From: Achromobacter sp. HZ34
Lineage (GTDB): Bacteria; Pseudomonadota; Gammaproteobacteria; Burkholderiales; Burkholderiaceae_B
Assembly: GCF_002209485.1 (NCBI RefSeq)
Contig: NZ_NJIX01000002.1
Location: 930,001 to 994,000 of the forward strand
Length of the DNA stretch: 64,000 nt
Direction: 5' to 3'
The translations under genes were made by a program, and so were the position numbers. Position 1 is the stretch's first letter. Every line of letters starts with the position of its first letter. Shown here in pieces: positions 23,881 to 34,969 of the stretch. The notes under the pieces are model-generated. The model was not told the origin of the DNA. It searched no databases and saw only the letters and a program-made list of their open reading frames with translations.

Positions 23881-24630
23881 CTACTTATGGCTACCCGTCT
23901 TGCGTTTGGCGCGGGAAGCCGGTTGCGGGCTGACGTCCGCTTGTTGCGCTTGCAGCGCGTTGATCTGGCGCTGCAGATCACGCAACTGCTGGCGCACGTC
24001 CTGCTGCTGTTCGTTCAGGGCCTGGGTTTCCTGGCGCGCCTGCTCCTGGCGGGCGGCGACCTGGGTCTCCTGGTCCTTGCGCAGCGCGGCGTCGGCCTGC
24101 AGGGTGCTCAATTCGGCATTGCGCTTGGCCAGCAGGCGTTCGTTGCGCGTGTACTCGGCCTGCAGCTTGATACGCTGGATGTCCGCCGACGCCAGGTCGG
24201 CCGATTGGCCGGCAAACGCCCGGTAGGTGGACTCGGCCTGGTTCTCCGAATTGGTCTTCAGCACACGCCAGAAATTCTTCTGCTGGAACAAGGCGACGTA
24301 GTAGGTCAGGTCTTCGCTCTTGAACAAGAGGCTGGCGCCGTAGCTACCGTTGTACGTGGTGCGCAACTCGGTCACCTGGCGCGACTGGATCAGCTGCTGC
24401 AGTTCGGACACGGTGCTCGCCGGGGCGTTGGGCGCTGCCGGCGTCGGCAACGGCGCCGCGGCCGTGGCGGGCGGCGTGACGGCGGCGGCCGGATCCTTGT
24501 TGTCGTTCTCCACCTGGACCACGGCGGGACGCTTGTCCGGCGTCTGTGCGCTGGCGCAGGCCATCAGGCCCGAAAAGACACCAGCCAATACCAGTATCCG
24601 GCCCACGGTACGCAGGGGTTCACGCTTCAT
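23881..24630 (-). CDS. DUF2968 family lipoprotein
   Basis: A 249-residue predicted lipoprotein. The signal peptide ends in a lipobox with Cys25 (GLMACAS). A Pro/Ala linker (about residues 45-70) is followed by a folded part and a long Gln/Glu/Arg-rich coiled coil (about 150-230). AGAGGA lies 5 bases before the ATG. The coiled coil and lipid anchor suggest a cell-envelope role, but none is established. Same strand as the DUF1178 gene. Confidence 0.85.
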   Translation of the reverse strand: MKREPLRTVGRILVLAGVFSGLMACASAQTPDKRPAVVQVENDNKDPAAAVTPPATAAAPLPTPAAPNAPASTVSELQQLIQSRQVTELRTTYNGSYGASLLFKSEDLTYYVALFQQKNFWRVLKTNSENQAESTYRAFAGQSADLASADIQRIKLQAEYTRNERLLAKRNAELSTLQADAALRKDQETQVAARQEQARQETQALNEQQQDVRQQLRDLQRQINALQAQQADVSPQPASRAKRKTGSHK

Positions 24631-24829
24631 GCAGTCCTCTTTCTCTTGCCCTTGATGGAATTTTTTGTAAACCAGCTGTTACTCCTTACAGCCGACCGGC
24701 AATCATAATCGGAAATAAACATCTCCGACGTATTCATTGTCTGGATAGCAACGAAATCGTCTGCCCGCCGGATACCGCAACCAATCGGCAACAGCAGGCG
24801 GTTCTTTCTGCGTGCCGGCACGGGGGGAT

Positions 24830-24852
24830 GGAGCGGGCCGGGGGCCCGCTCC
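24830..24852 (-). other. Strong hairpin downstream of the sigma-54 activator gene
   Basis: GGAGCGGGCC (24830-24839) and GGCCCGCTCC (24843-24852) form a perfect 10-bp stem with a 3-base loop, about 120 bp after the activator stop. There is no T-run on either side, so it may be a Rho-assisted end of the tad transcript. The rest of the 24631-24974 gap holds the DUF2968 promoter region and no gene. Confidence 0.45.
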
Positions 24853-24974
24853 AAGCCACTTGGGTAGGCGAGGCTGCGAACTGTTGGCCAACGGCCGACG
24901 GAAAGCCGGCAACGGGCACGCGCGTTCATGGGTGCGGTGCCTCGGAGGTGCGTTTATCCCGTCTGATGGCCTCA

Positions 24975-26439
<1,465 letters not shown>

Positions 26440-26450
<11 letters not shown>

Positions 26451-28689
26451 GCTGCACCCCCTTGCCGTTGCATTGCAGGGACATCAGTTTCACGTCGACG
26501 CTGTTCAGATTCAAGCCGACGACGTCGTTGATCAGGCCCAGGATGGCGGCGCCGATGCCGTTGAGTATCGGTTGCAGCGCGGTGAACAGTGGTCCCAATA
26601 TGCCCAACAGGGCGTTGGACAGCGTGGTACCGATGTTCGGTTTGCTGGTGAAGGACTTGGCAAGCTCAGCCTTGCAGCCGGCCTCGGTCCCGCCGTAGCC
26701 CAGCGGCAGGAGAGTGGCCGTCGCGCAGGCATTGGTCGGCACCACCGCACCCAGGAGATTGCCCACGACTGTGCCCAAGGCATTGACCAGGCCCGTCAGC
26801 AAGTTGCCGACGCCGGTCAACAAGCCAGCATTCGGTTGCTTGTCGATGTAGCCCGCCAAGCTTCCCGAGTTGGTTTGCGACAGCTGCAGGGCCGCCTGCC
26901 ACAGCGCCTTGCGGCAAAGGTAGCCATCGCCGCCGATGTTCAAAGGCGCGGGACCGGTGGTAGCGCTGGGATTGCATGTATTGGCCTGGCGCGCCTGGTT
27001 CCACATGTCCTCGGCCAGCGCGGTGCTGACGGCAGCGGGCTGCGTGCCCGCCCCCGCCTGGGCGGAGCTGCCCAGCAGGACCGTCAACAAGGCATTGGCC
27101 AGGTTCTGGGTCGCCGTGCCCAGATCGAGGGACGTCATCGCCACGGTGGCCTTCTGCCCCGCGTACAACGTGGCCGGCGTCGGACCGTTGACCAGCGGAT
27201 TCAGCGTGATCTTGTTGTTGACGCCCAGGTCGATGCCGGCCACCTTCAGCGTCAGCAACTGTTTGTTCTTCAAGCCCACGCTGCAGCTCTGCGCGGAGGA
27301 AAAGGCCGTGGCCTGCGTCAGGTCGCCAACGCACGTATCCAGTACCGACGTGGTCACCGCGATGGTGGCAAGGTCGCGCCCGGCACTGTCCTGGGTGGTG
27401 CACAGGTCAGTGAGCGTGCCTTGCCCCGTCACCAGGTCGACGACGATCGGAAGGTCGACCCCAAACGCCAGCACGCCACCGAGCAGCTTGATGGTGGGTA
27501 TGGTGACCTGCAGGAAGACCCGCACCTGCGCGGTATAGGCGGTGGCGCCGACGCCGCCGATGGCGATCTGCGCCGGCTCGATGACGCTGAAGGCGGGCGT
27601 GATGGTGACGAGCTTGGCAATGCTGACCGGCACACCGCCCTGCACCGCGTTCTTGCCGGTGGCCACGCCCACGGCGGCGGCGATGAGGTCCAGCGCGTTG
27701 ATCTGCGTGGACAGCGCGGATGCACCATCCGGCGCGGATATCTGGGCGAACAGGCTGGAGCCGCGGCCGGCGGCGGTGGACCCCAGCGTGACGTTCAGGG
27801 AACTCAGGCCCAGCTTCGCCTTGATGGTATTGACCAGCGTCACGTTGGCGGCCAGCAGGCCGCTCTGGCCGCCGACAATGGCGACGGCATCCAGCAGATT
27901 GTTCAGCGACACCGTATTGGCGGCCAGCAGGCTGTTCAACTGGCCCACGGTGATATCGGTGGAGACATCGATGCCCAGCTGCTTGAGCAGGCCGGCTGGT
28001 GTGATCTGCACGCTGGCCAAGCCGGCGTCGTAACCCACCAGCGCGGTCGAGTTGAGGTTCAGGCCCACGGCGGACAGCAGATTGATCAGCGTGCCGGGCT
28101 GCTGCCGGGTGGAGACCAGCGTCGACCCCACGGAGAACGCGGCGACGGGCGACCCGGGCCGCGACGCGACGGACTGCACGCTGATCGACTTGCTGCCCAT
28201 GAAGGGGATCAGGGAGGCGACGTTACGGTTCATCGTCACCATGACCGCGTTGTAGCGCTGATTGCCCTGCGGGGCCGCCAGGTGGCGTGGGTCGGTGGTG
28301 TTCTTGACCGGATCCCAGCGCCAGCAGGTGGCCGCGATGTCGGCGGCCGCCAGGCCGGAGAAATTCGCCTGTCCCGCCTGCACGGCCGCGGTGGTGGCGG
28401 TGGAGCAATTCAGGGGCGTGCCGCTGCTCAGCACCTGCGCCCCGGTCAGCGCGGCAAGGTCGGCCGCCTTCTGCAGGTCACGCAAGGTATAGAACAGATA
28501 GCCAAGCTGCGCGCCGCCCAGCAGGATGACCATCACCAGAAGGCCCACCGCTGCCGGCACGAGGATCGAGCCTCGTTGGCGTTGCAGGCTGAAGCGCGAA
28601 CGATGGGCAGGATGACGCGCACCATGAGGCGCAGGCTGACAGTCGGGACGACGGTCGGGACAAGGCGCGGGATGGCGGTCACTGGGCAT
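26440..28689 (-). CDS. tadG: Tad pilus protein TadG
   Basis: A 749-residue secreted pseudopilin-like protein. A basic N-terminus with [22 protein letters not shown] (about 38-60) is the TadE/F/G-type membrane anchor, and [14 protein letters not shown] is the TadG signature. The large periplasmic part is rich in Leu, Asn, Gly and Thr and contains several Cys residues. It is longer than many TadG proteins. The start was set at the ATG at 28689; the frame extends to 28743 without support. The 3' end overlaps the activator gene. TadG is needed for pilus assembly in Aggregatibacter; its exact role is not known. Confidence 0.85.
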
Positions 28690-28703
28690 GGCAGCGGCTC
28701 TGT

Positions 28704-29285
28704 TTATTGCGATTGGTCGGTCTTGACGCGTTCCTGGAACCACTGCGGGATGGGCAGTTTGAAGCTGTCCAGATAGCGGTCGAAGGCGGCGGTTGCCACC
28801 ACGCCCAGCGTTGGCTGCGCGGGAGCCGCACGGCGGCCGTCGCCTTGCGCGGCCAGCAGGGCACGCGTAATGCCGCCGGTACCCGTCGGACCGACGTCGA
28901 CCGGTGCTGGCGTCGCGGCCGATGGACGGGGCTCGGCGAATGCCGGCCCTTGCGGCGGTGCGGCGGTGTCGGCGCCGGACACCGGCATCGGCGTGTTGAC
29001 CTGGCGCACCACGGGACGCGCGGATAGCGTGCTGTCCGCGGGGACCGCGGCAGGCTGGGCGGTCACGGTGGGAATCGCTGGCGGCGCTGCGCCCGGGTTG
29101 CCCGTGGTGGTTGCCGTGCCGGCACCGCCCGCGGCCCCCGTCAGCGGCGCGTTCGTCTGCGCCAGCGCGGCGCTGGACATCAGCGTCAGTAACGCCAGCA
29201 AGCCGGCCGCTTGCGAGGCCGGCTTGGCGGGAAGACGCGGGGCCCGCCCGGCCTCGGAAGGGATGAAGAAACTACGCTGCTTCAT
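28704..29285 (-). CDS. Tad-locus DUF3613 protein
   Basis: A 193-residue exported protein. A signal peptide covers residues 1-43 (ending SAALA-QT), then a Pro/Ala/Thr-rich low-complexity part, and a C-terminal block with LLAAQGDGRR and AAFDRYLDSFKLPIPQWF that matches the DUF3613 pattern seen in tad clusters of Burkholderia and Pseudomonas. It may be a small periplasmic pilus-assembly factor. It lies 13 bp after tadD and 14 bp before tadG. Confidence 0.75.
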   Translation of the reverse strand: MKQRSFFIPSEAGRAPRLPAKPASQAAGLLALLTLMSSAALAQTNAPLTGAAGGAGTATTTGNPGAAPPAIPTVTAQPAAVPADSTLSARPVVRQVNTPMPVSGADTAAPPQGPAFAEPRPSAATPAPVDVGPTGTGGITRALLAAQGDGRRAAPAQPTLGVVATAAFDRYLDSFKLPIPQWFQERVKTDQSQ

Positions 29286-29298
29286 TTGAAACTCCAGA

Positions 29299-30273
29299 TC
29301 ACGGGTGGCCCGACGCCGCCTGGGCGCCGAATCGGTCCATCAAAGGTTGCAGGCCGAACAAGGAGCCGCTGGCCGCCGACGCATCGGTATTCGCAGCAGC
29401 GCCCACCTCGGCGGAGTTTGCCGCCTGCGGCGCCGCCTCAAGATTGCGCACCACTGGTCGCGATGCCGACGCAGCCGGCGCCTGCGCTGCCACAGAGACG
29501 GCCCGCGGCCGGGCCGCCGAGACGCGCATCGCGGCGGCCAGTTCCTGCACGCGGGCGCGCGCATCCGGACTGAGCGCGGCCTGTTCCATCACGCGATTCG
29601 CGCCGGCCGCGTCGCCCTCGTGCAAGAGCAGCAGCGCGAGATTGCCCAGCACCTTGGCGTTGCCGGGTTCCAGCTCGGCCGCCTGCCCCAAGGGCACGCG
29701 CGCCCCCGCCGCGTCACCGGCGCGCAAGCGTGCATACCCCAGGTCGCTCAACACCAGGGCATCGGTGGGATAGGCAGCCGCAGCCTTGGCCAGGTCGTCC
29801 GCCGCGCCGGCAAAATTCCCCTGCCCGCCCGCCAGCAACCCCAGCCCGCGCCAGCCGGCACCCGCCTGCGGACCGTTCAGCAAAGCGCGATAGGCCTGCT
29901 CGGCCGCCTCGGGCTGGGCCGTCATGCGCAAGGCATCCGCGCGCACGCGTGTCAGGTCCACCGACTCGCCGAACTGCTGGCGGTAGGCATCGATATAGGC
30001 CAGGGACGCGAACCACCGGCCCTGGTCCTGTGCCTGCCTGATCATGGACATGACCAGCTCCGGTTTGGTGGGCCGGTTGGCGCGATCGACTTCATCCTGC
30101 TTCTGCTGGATCATCGCCTGCTGTTCCTGCTGCTCGTGATACAGCTCCATGGCGGTGCTGCTCTGCGTCGCACAACCAGCCAACCCCACCAAGGCGGCCA
30201 GCGACACGCCCCTCAGCAGGCCGTTGCCGCAAGGCACGCGCCGTCCCCATGCCGATCGAGGTTCCATTTGCAT
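29299..30273 (-). CDS. tadD: TadD, TPR lipoprotein (pilotin-like)
   Basis: A 324-residue lipoprotein with lipobox LAGC (Cys34) and several TPR helices (about residues 85-225), followed by an Ala-rich, disordered C-terminus. TadD is thought to act as a pilotin that helps the RcpA secretin reach the outer membrane. GGAGG lies 8 bases before the ATG at 30273, within the end of tadC; another ATG six bases on is also possible. It is coupled to tadC (4 bp apart). Confidence 0.88.
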   Translation of the reverse strand: MQMEPRSAWGRRVPCGNGLLRGVSLAALVGLAGCATQSSTAMELYHEQQEQQAMIQQKQDEVDRANRPTKPELVMSMIRQAQDQGRWFASLAYIDAYRQQFGESVDLTRVRADALRMTAQPEAAEQAYRALLNGPQAGAGWRGLGLLAGGQGNFAGAADDLAKAAAAYPTDALVLSDLGYARLRAGDAAGARVPLGQAAELEPGNAKVLGNLALLLLHEGDAAGANRVMEQAALSPDARARVQELAAAMRVSAARPRAVSVAAQAPAASASRPVVRNLEAAPQAANSAEVGAAANTDASAASGSLFGLQPLMDRFGAQAASGHP

Positions 30274-30277
30274 CTCC

Positions 30278-31279
30278 CTATCCTCCCGCCACTTTGCTCA
30301 GGCCACGCACAACGGCCAGCAAGCCGGCACCGCCGGTCACGATGATCAAGGCGGGCAGCAGCGTAATCACCATGACGCCGGTCATCTTCACCGTCGTGCG
30401 CGCTACGCTTTCCCGCAGATCCAGCCTGCGCCGCTCCCGCACCCGTTCGCTGAAACGCGTCAAAGGTTCCTGCACCGCACCGCCGTGACGATCCACCTGG
30501 ATCATCAAGCGGCAGATGGCATCGATATCATCGTTGTCGAACCCGTTCATGAGACGGCCCAGCGACTGCTCGCGCGAGCGGCCGCGGGCGTACTGGTCAT
30601 TGGCCAGGCGCAGTTCATAGCCCAGCACCGGCATCACGCGCTGGAACTCCGTCACCACGGTATGCAGGCACTGGTCTATGGACAGACCCACGCCCTGCAA
30701 CAGGCGCAGCAGGTCTATCAACAGCGGCAACTCGGCCACGGCCTCGCGCCGGCGCCGGCTGGCGCGGCGCATCATCATCCACTTGGGCAACATCCAGCCC
30801 ATACCGAACCCGAAGAACACCACCACGGCCTTGGTCAGGGTTTCGTTGAGCAGCAAGGCCCGGTGTCCCACGAGTATCCAGGCCACGATCGGCAGCACGA
30901 CCGCCAGCAGCGCCCGCATCAGGACGAACACCGAGCGTGCGCGGCCAATGTTGACGTAGCCGCACATGTCGATCAATTTGCGGTCTTCGTCCGCCAACAG
31001 GGATTCGCCCAGCCGTCCTTCTTCCAGGCGCCCGCCCACGGACTGCGCCATGGCCTTCAAGTACTCGATACGGCCCTGCGAGTCCGGCGTCGCCAGGGCG
31101 GCCTCGGCCCGGCGCCCTTCGCGCGCGGCCAATGCCCTGTCGATGACACGACGGTTGCGGCTCTGGCGCGCCGCACGCAAGGCAATGCCCGCCGCCAGCG
31201 TCAACAGCGCGAGCGCCAGGAACGCCACGGCGCCACCAAAAAAATGATTGCTGCGCAAGCCCTCCATCATCGCTTCCAT
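30278..31279 (-). CDS. tadC: TadC, inner-membrane platform protein (GspF/TadC domain)
   Basis: A 333-residue polytopic protein with one N-terminal membrane helix, a pair near residues 115-165 and a C-terminal pair. It has the T2SSF domain segments LPLLIDLLRLLQGVGLS and RRRLDLRESVARTTVKM typical of TadC. With TadB it forms the base on which the TadA motor acts. The start was set at the ATG at 31279 because AGGAG lies 5 bases upstream and overlaps the tadB stop. Confidence 0.9.
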   Translation of the reverse strand: MEAMMEGLRSNHFFGGAVAFLALALLTLAAGIALRAARQSRNRRVIDRALAAREGRRAEAALATPDSQGRIEYLKAMAQSVGGRLEEGRLGESLLADEDRKLIDMCGYVNIGRARSVFVLMRALLAVVLPIVAWILVGHRALLLNETLTKAVVVFFGFGMGWMLPKWMMMRRASRRRREAVAELPLLIDLLRLLQGVGLSIDQCLHTVVTEFQRVMPVLGYELRLANDQYARGRSREQSLGRLMNGFDNDDIDAICRLMIQVDRHGGAVQEPLTRFSERVRERRRLDLRESVARTTVKMTGVMVITLLPALIIVTGGAGLLAVVRGLSKVAGG

Positions 31280-31287
31280 GTTTGCTC

Positions 31288-32223
31288 CTAGACGCTGCGC
31301 GCCATGCGATAAAGCCAGAAGCAACCGCTGGCCTGCAGCACGACCGCGACGATCAGCATCTTGATGCCGGCCGGGTCGTTCCACATGGACATGAACAAGG
31401 CGTTGTTGAACATGATGATGAAGGCCGTCAGGCCCAGCGGCAGCAGCGCCAGGATCCAGGCCGACATACGCACCTCCGCCGACAGCGCCGACAATTCATC
31501 GCGCGCCTGCTCGACGTCCCGCATGAAGGCCGCCATGCGATCGAGGATCTGGTCGGTGCGGCCACCGAAGCGCATGGCCACCGCGATGACGGAAGACAGC
31601 AGGAACAACTGGCGCAAGCCATACAGTTCCGATACCTGACGCAGCGCGACGTCCAGGTCCTTGCCGGAGCGTGTCAGGCTTTCAGCGCGTGCCAGCACTT
31701 CCTGCAAGGGCTCGTTGACATTGCCGGCCGCGGTCTGGAAGGCGGACCCAAGGCTGCTGCCTATGGTCAGCAGGCGCACCATGCTCTCCAGGAACCCCGG
31801 CAACTGCGCCAGCATGCGCCGTTGCCGGCGGTCGATCTTCAGCCAGATACGGAATGCGGAAATGCCCACCAGCAGCACCAGCGCGCCGAGCGCGGCGAAC
31901 GGACCGATAAACGCCAGCAACACGATGGGAACGATGAGCGCCGGCGCGAACATGCCAAGGTAGAACCCCACGCTGGAACGCACGCCGGCGCGCGCCAGCA
32001 GGTTGTCCCACCATTGATAGCCGGTGCGTGCCGCCGCCGAGCGCGTCGTGCCCGGCTCGCCGGCCGCCTGCCCGTCGCGCTGCCGGCCCAGCTGCCGTTC
32101 CAGAAAAGCCGAGGAAGCGGCACGCCGCTCACCGGAGCCGGCGTGGCGCCAGAGCATCACGGCCAGCATCAGCAGCAGCAATGCCGCCGCGCCGATCGCG
32201 AAGACCAACTGCCACATCACCAT
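31288..32223 (-). CDS. tadB: TadB, inner-membrane platform protein (GspF/TadC domain)
   Basis: A 311-residue polytopic protein with the T2SSF segments RMLAQLPGFLESMVRLLTIG and LYGLRQLFLLSSVIAVAMR and terminal membrane helices. It pairs with TadC. Its ATG overlaps the tadA stop (TGATG), a translational coupling. Confidence 0.9.
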   Translation of the reverse strand: MVMWQLVFAIGAAALLLLMLAVMLWRHAGSGERRAASSAFLERQLGRQRDGQAAGEPGTTRSAAARTGYQWWDNLLARAGVRSSVGFYLGMFAPALIVPIVLLAFIGPFAALGALVLLVGISAFRIWLKIDRRQRRMLAQLPGFLESMVRLLTIGSSLGSAFQTAAGNVNEPLQEVLARAESLTRSGKDLDVALRQVSELYGLRQLFLLSSVIAVAMRFGGRTDQILDRMAAFMRDVEQARDELSALSAEVRMSAWILALLPLGLTAFIIMFNNALFMSMWNDPAGIKMLIVAVVLQASGCFWLYRMARSV

Positions 32224-33587
32224 CAGCGCCTCCGGCTCCAGAAGCCGCCGCCAGCGCCGTTGCTGTCATCGGGCGACTCGCCGGGCGGCGTACCGCGCAG
32301 CTCGTCGCGCACCTTGGCGAGCTTGGGTGAGTGTGGATGAATACCCAGGCCTACCCAACGGTCCTTCTCCGAGCCATCGGGGGCAACGAAACTCTCATGC
32401 CGATAGAGTTCCTGCGTCGCGATGATGTTGTCGCTCATGCCGGTGACCTCGGTGATCGACAGCACGCGCCGCTTGCCGCTGGAAAGACGGCCGATCTGCA
32501 CGATGAAGTCCAGCGCGCTGGCGATCTGGCGGCGCAAGCTGTCCTCGCTGCCCTGGAAACCGGCAAAGCCCGCCAGCATCTCGATCCGGTACAGGCATTC
32601 ACGGGGCGAATTGGCGTGGATGGTGCCCATCGAACCATCATGGCCGGTATTCATCGCCTGCAGCATGTCCATCACTTCGGCGCCCCGCACTTCGCCCACG
32701 ATGACACGATCAGGCCGCATCCGCAGGCTGTTGCGGATGAGATCGCGGATGGTCACCAGCCCCGACCCGTCGAAGCCGCCCTGGCGCGACTCCAGCCGCA
32801 CCACGTGTGGGTGATTGAGCGAAAGCTCGGCGGTATCCTCCACGGTCACCACGCGCTCGGTCTCCGGCACGAAGAAGGCCAGGGCATTGAGCAGCGACGT
32901 CTTGCCCGAGCTGGTACCGCCGGACACCAGGATATTGCAGCGATACTTCACCGCCAGGCTCAACAGGCGGTGGATGTCTTCATCGAACGTGCCCAGCGTC
33001 AGCAGGTCGGCCGGCTTGAGCGGGTCCTGGCGGAATTTGCGGATCGACACCATGGGGCCGTCGACCGCAAGCGGTTCGATGACCACGTTCAGGCGCCCGC
33101 CGTCGGGCAGGCGCGCATCCACCATGGGACTGGATTCGTCCAGGCGGCGACCGATGGGCGCCAGGATGCGGCGCACGATGCGCAGCACATGCTGGTTGTC
33201 GGAGAAGCGCACGTTCTCGCGCGCCAGGACGCCACGGCGCGACACGAATACCTTGTCGTAGCCGTTGATCAGGATGTCCTCGACGGCGGCATCGGCCAGC
33301 AGGTCCTCCAGCGGCCCCAGGCCGGCCAGTTCCTTGGTCAGCGCGGCCGCGACCTGGCGCACCTCGGTTTCGTTGATCGCCAGCCGGCGCAGGCGCACGA
33401 AGCTGGCAACTTCGATATCGACGAATTCCTGGATGGCCTGGCGCGTCCAGCGGCCGAACTCGGCCCCCAGTTCCTCGATGCGCGAAAGCAGATGTTCATA
33501 GGCGGAATTCTTGATCTCCTGGAAGCGTTGCGAGACACCGAACGCCCCGCCCTCCTCGCCGAACTCCACCGTGGCTGTCATGATCAT
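32223..33587 (-). CDS. tadA: TadA, pilus-assembly secretion ATPase
   Basis: A 454-residue cytosolic hexameric ATPase of the GspE/VirB11-like family that powers Flp pilus extension and, in other species, retraction. Walker A is GGTSSGKTS (223-231), the Asp box and Walker B region reads [12 protein letters not shown], and the His box is [13 protein letters not shown]. The N-terminal domain is complete. A short Pro/Gly-rich tail ends in WSRRR. AGGGGG lies 7 bases before the ATG. Confidence 0.95.
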   Translation of the reverse strand: MIMTATVEFGEEGGAFGVSQRFQEIKNSAYEHLLSRIEELGAEFGRWTRQAIQEFVDIEVASFVRLRRLAINETEVRQVAAALTKELAGLGPLEDLLADAAVEDILINGYDKVFVSRRGVLARENVRFSDNQHVLRIVRRILAPIGRRLDESSPMVDARLPDGGRLNVVIEPLAVDGPMVSIRKFRQDPLKPADLLTLGTFDEDIHRLLSLAVKYRCNILVSGGTSSGKTSLLNALAFFVPETERVVTVEDTAELSLNHPHVVRLESRQGGFDGSGLVTIRDLIRNSLRMRPDRVIVGEVRGAEVMDMLQAMNTGHDGSMGTIHANSPRECLYRIEMLAGFAGFQGSEDSLRRQIASALDFIVQIGRLSSGKRRVLSITEVTGMSDNIIATQELYRHESFVAPDGSEKDRWVGLGIHPHSPKLAKVRDELRGTPPGESPDDSNGAGGGFWSRRR

Positions 33588-33629
33588 CGTATTGCCCCCT
33601 TCCGGCCGGACGGCATGCCGTCCCGTTCA

Positions 33630-34964
33630 TCAATCACCAATCACCGACATGCGCCGCTGCACACCGGGCAGCCAGGTCGACAGCCAGCCGCTGCGCGAGC
33701 CTGGCGCCACATACTCCGCGGTCAGGCGGTCGGCCAGGTGCTGCACGGCCCGGACATAGACATCGCGCTCGGCGTCCTCGTGCAGCAGATGGCCCTGGTT
33801 GGTGCAGACCATCAGCGGCAGGGTACGGTCAGGGACGGTCCCCGCCAATTCAAGGTTGAAGCGTTCGGCGATCTGCGCGGCGGTCATGCCGTAGCGCTCG
33901 TCATAACGGTTGACCACCAGGCGCAGGTGGCTGCGGTCGACGTGCTGCTGGTCCAGTTCGCGCAGCAAGCCCGCCAGGGACACCAGTGCACCGACGCTCT
34001 GGTCGGTCACCAGCCAGGTTTCCTGGGCCGAGCGCGCCAGCCCCGCGACGAATTCGGCATTCGAGAAGCCGCCGGCGTCAGCCAGCAGAAGCCCATAGTG
34101 CTGGCGCATGCGTTCGAACAGCAGCAGCGAATCGGACAAGGAAATACCACGCATCTGTTCCACGTCGCGCGGCATGGACAACACGCTGATGCCGCTGCGG
34201 GTGTGCGCCATGGCCGAGCCCAGCAAGGTGGGATCGAGCCGGCGCAGATTGCGCACGGCCTCGGCAAAATCGAAATCGCTCTCGATGTTCAGGTAAAGCA
34301 GGCAATCGCCCACGGGCCAGCCCAGGTCGAGCAGCCCCACGCGCTCCGACAATGGCAGCCCGCTGCCGTCCTGCTGCCCCTTGCCGACCTTGGGAGCGCC
34401 CGGCCGGCTGGCGTTGATCTGCACCATGCGATCCTGCATGAGTCCAGCCAGGTGTACGGCCAGTGTGCTGGTACCGACGCCGGGACGGGCGCCCAACAGG
34501 GCCACGCTGCGGCGCGCACCGCGTCCGACCGCCGCGGCCATGCCGCCGTCCATGTGCATCACACGTTGCACCACCTCGCGCACTTCATCGGGCGCGACGC
34601 TGGGATCGACGAAGTCGCTGACGCCCGCGCGCAAGGCCGCGATCGCGCCTTCAGGATGCGCGACGTAGCCCACCGCCACGCGCGGCACGGCCGGCGCGAC
34701 ACGCGCCAGCATACGGGCCAGGTCCGCCGCCTGCAGCAACTTGCCCGGTTCGTTCTCGCTGCGCGTGAAGTCCAGGAAGACGACGCGCGGATCCAGTTCA
34801 GCCAGGCGCCTGGCCATATTTTCGATGCTCGGCAACTCCTGCATCAACAGGCCCATGTCACCGATGGCATTGCTCAACTGGGTGGCCACGTTCGAGTCGT
34901 TCGAGCAGAAAAGAAAGGAGCCCGCCTGCTGGGCCGCGATCCATTCCTTGGAGTGTGTTTTCAT
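33630..34964 (-). CDS. tadZ: TadZ/CpaE, pilus localisation ATPase-like protein
   Basis: A 444-residue protein with an atypical receiver domain (about 15-135) and a ParA/MinD-like domain. The P-loop reads GARPGVGTSTLA, with Thr in place of the signature Lys, as is known for TadZ proteins that bind but poorly hydrolyse ATP. TadZ places the Tad machinery at the cell pole. The start was set at the ATG at 34964 with AAGG upstream inside the end of rcpA; the two genes are 5 bp apart. Confidence 0.9.
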   Translation of the reverse strand: MKTHSKEWIAAQQAGSFLFCSNDSNVATQLSNAIGDMGLLMQELPSIENMARRLAELDPRVVFLDFTRSENEPGKLLQAADLARMLARVAPAVPRVAVGYVAHPEGAIAALRAGVSDFVDPSVAPDEVREVVQRVMHMDGGMAAAVGRGARRSVALLGARPGVGTSTLAVHLAGLMQDRMVQINASRPGAPKVGKGQQDGSGLPLSERVGLLDLGWPVGDCLLYLNIESDFDFAEAVRNLRRLDPTLLGSAMAHTRSGISVLSMPRDVEQMRGISLSDSLLLFERMRQHYGLLLADAGGFSNAEFVAGLARSAQETWLVTDQSVGALVSLAGLLRELDQQHVDRSHLRLVVNRYDERYGMTAAQIAERFNLELAGTVPDRTLPLMVCTNQGHLLHEDAERDVYVRAVQHLADRLTAEYVAPGSRSGWLSTWLPGVQRRMSVIGD

Positions 34965-34969
34965 ATTGC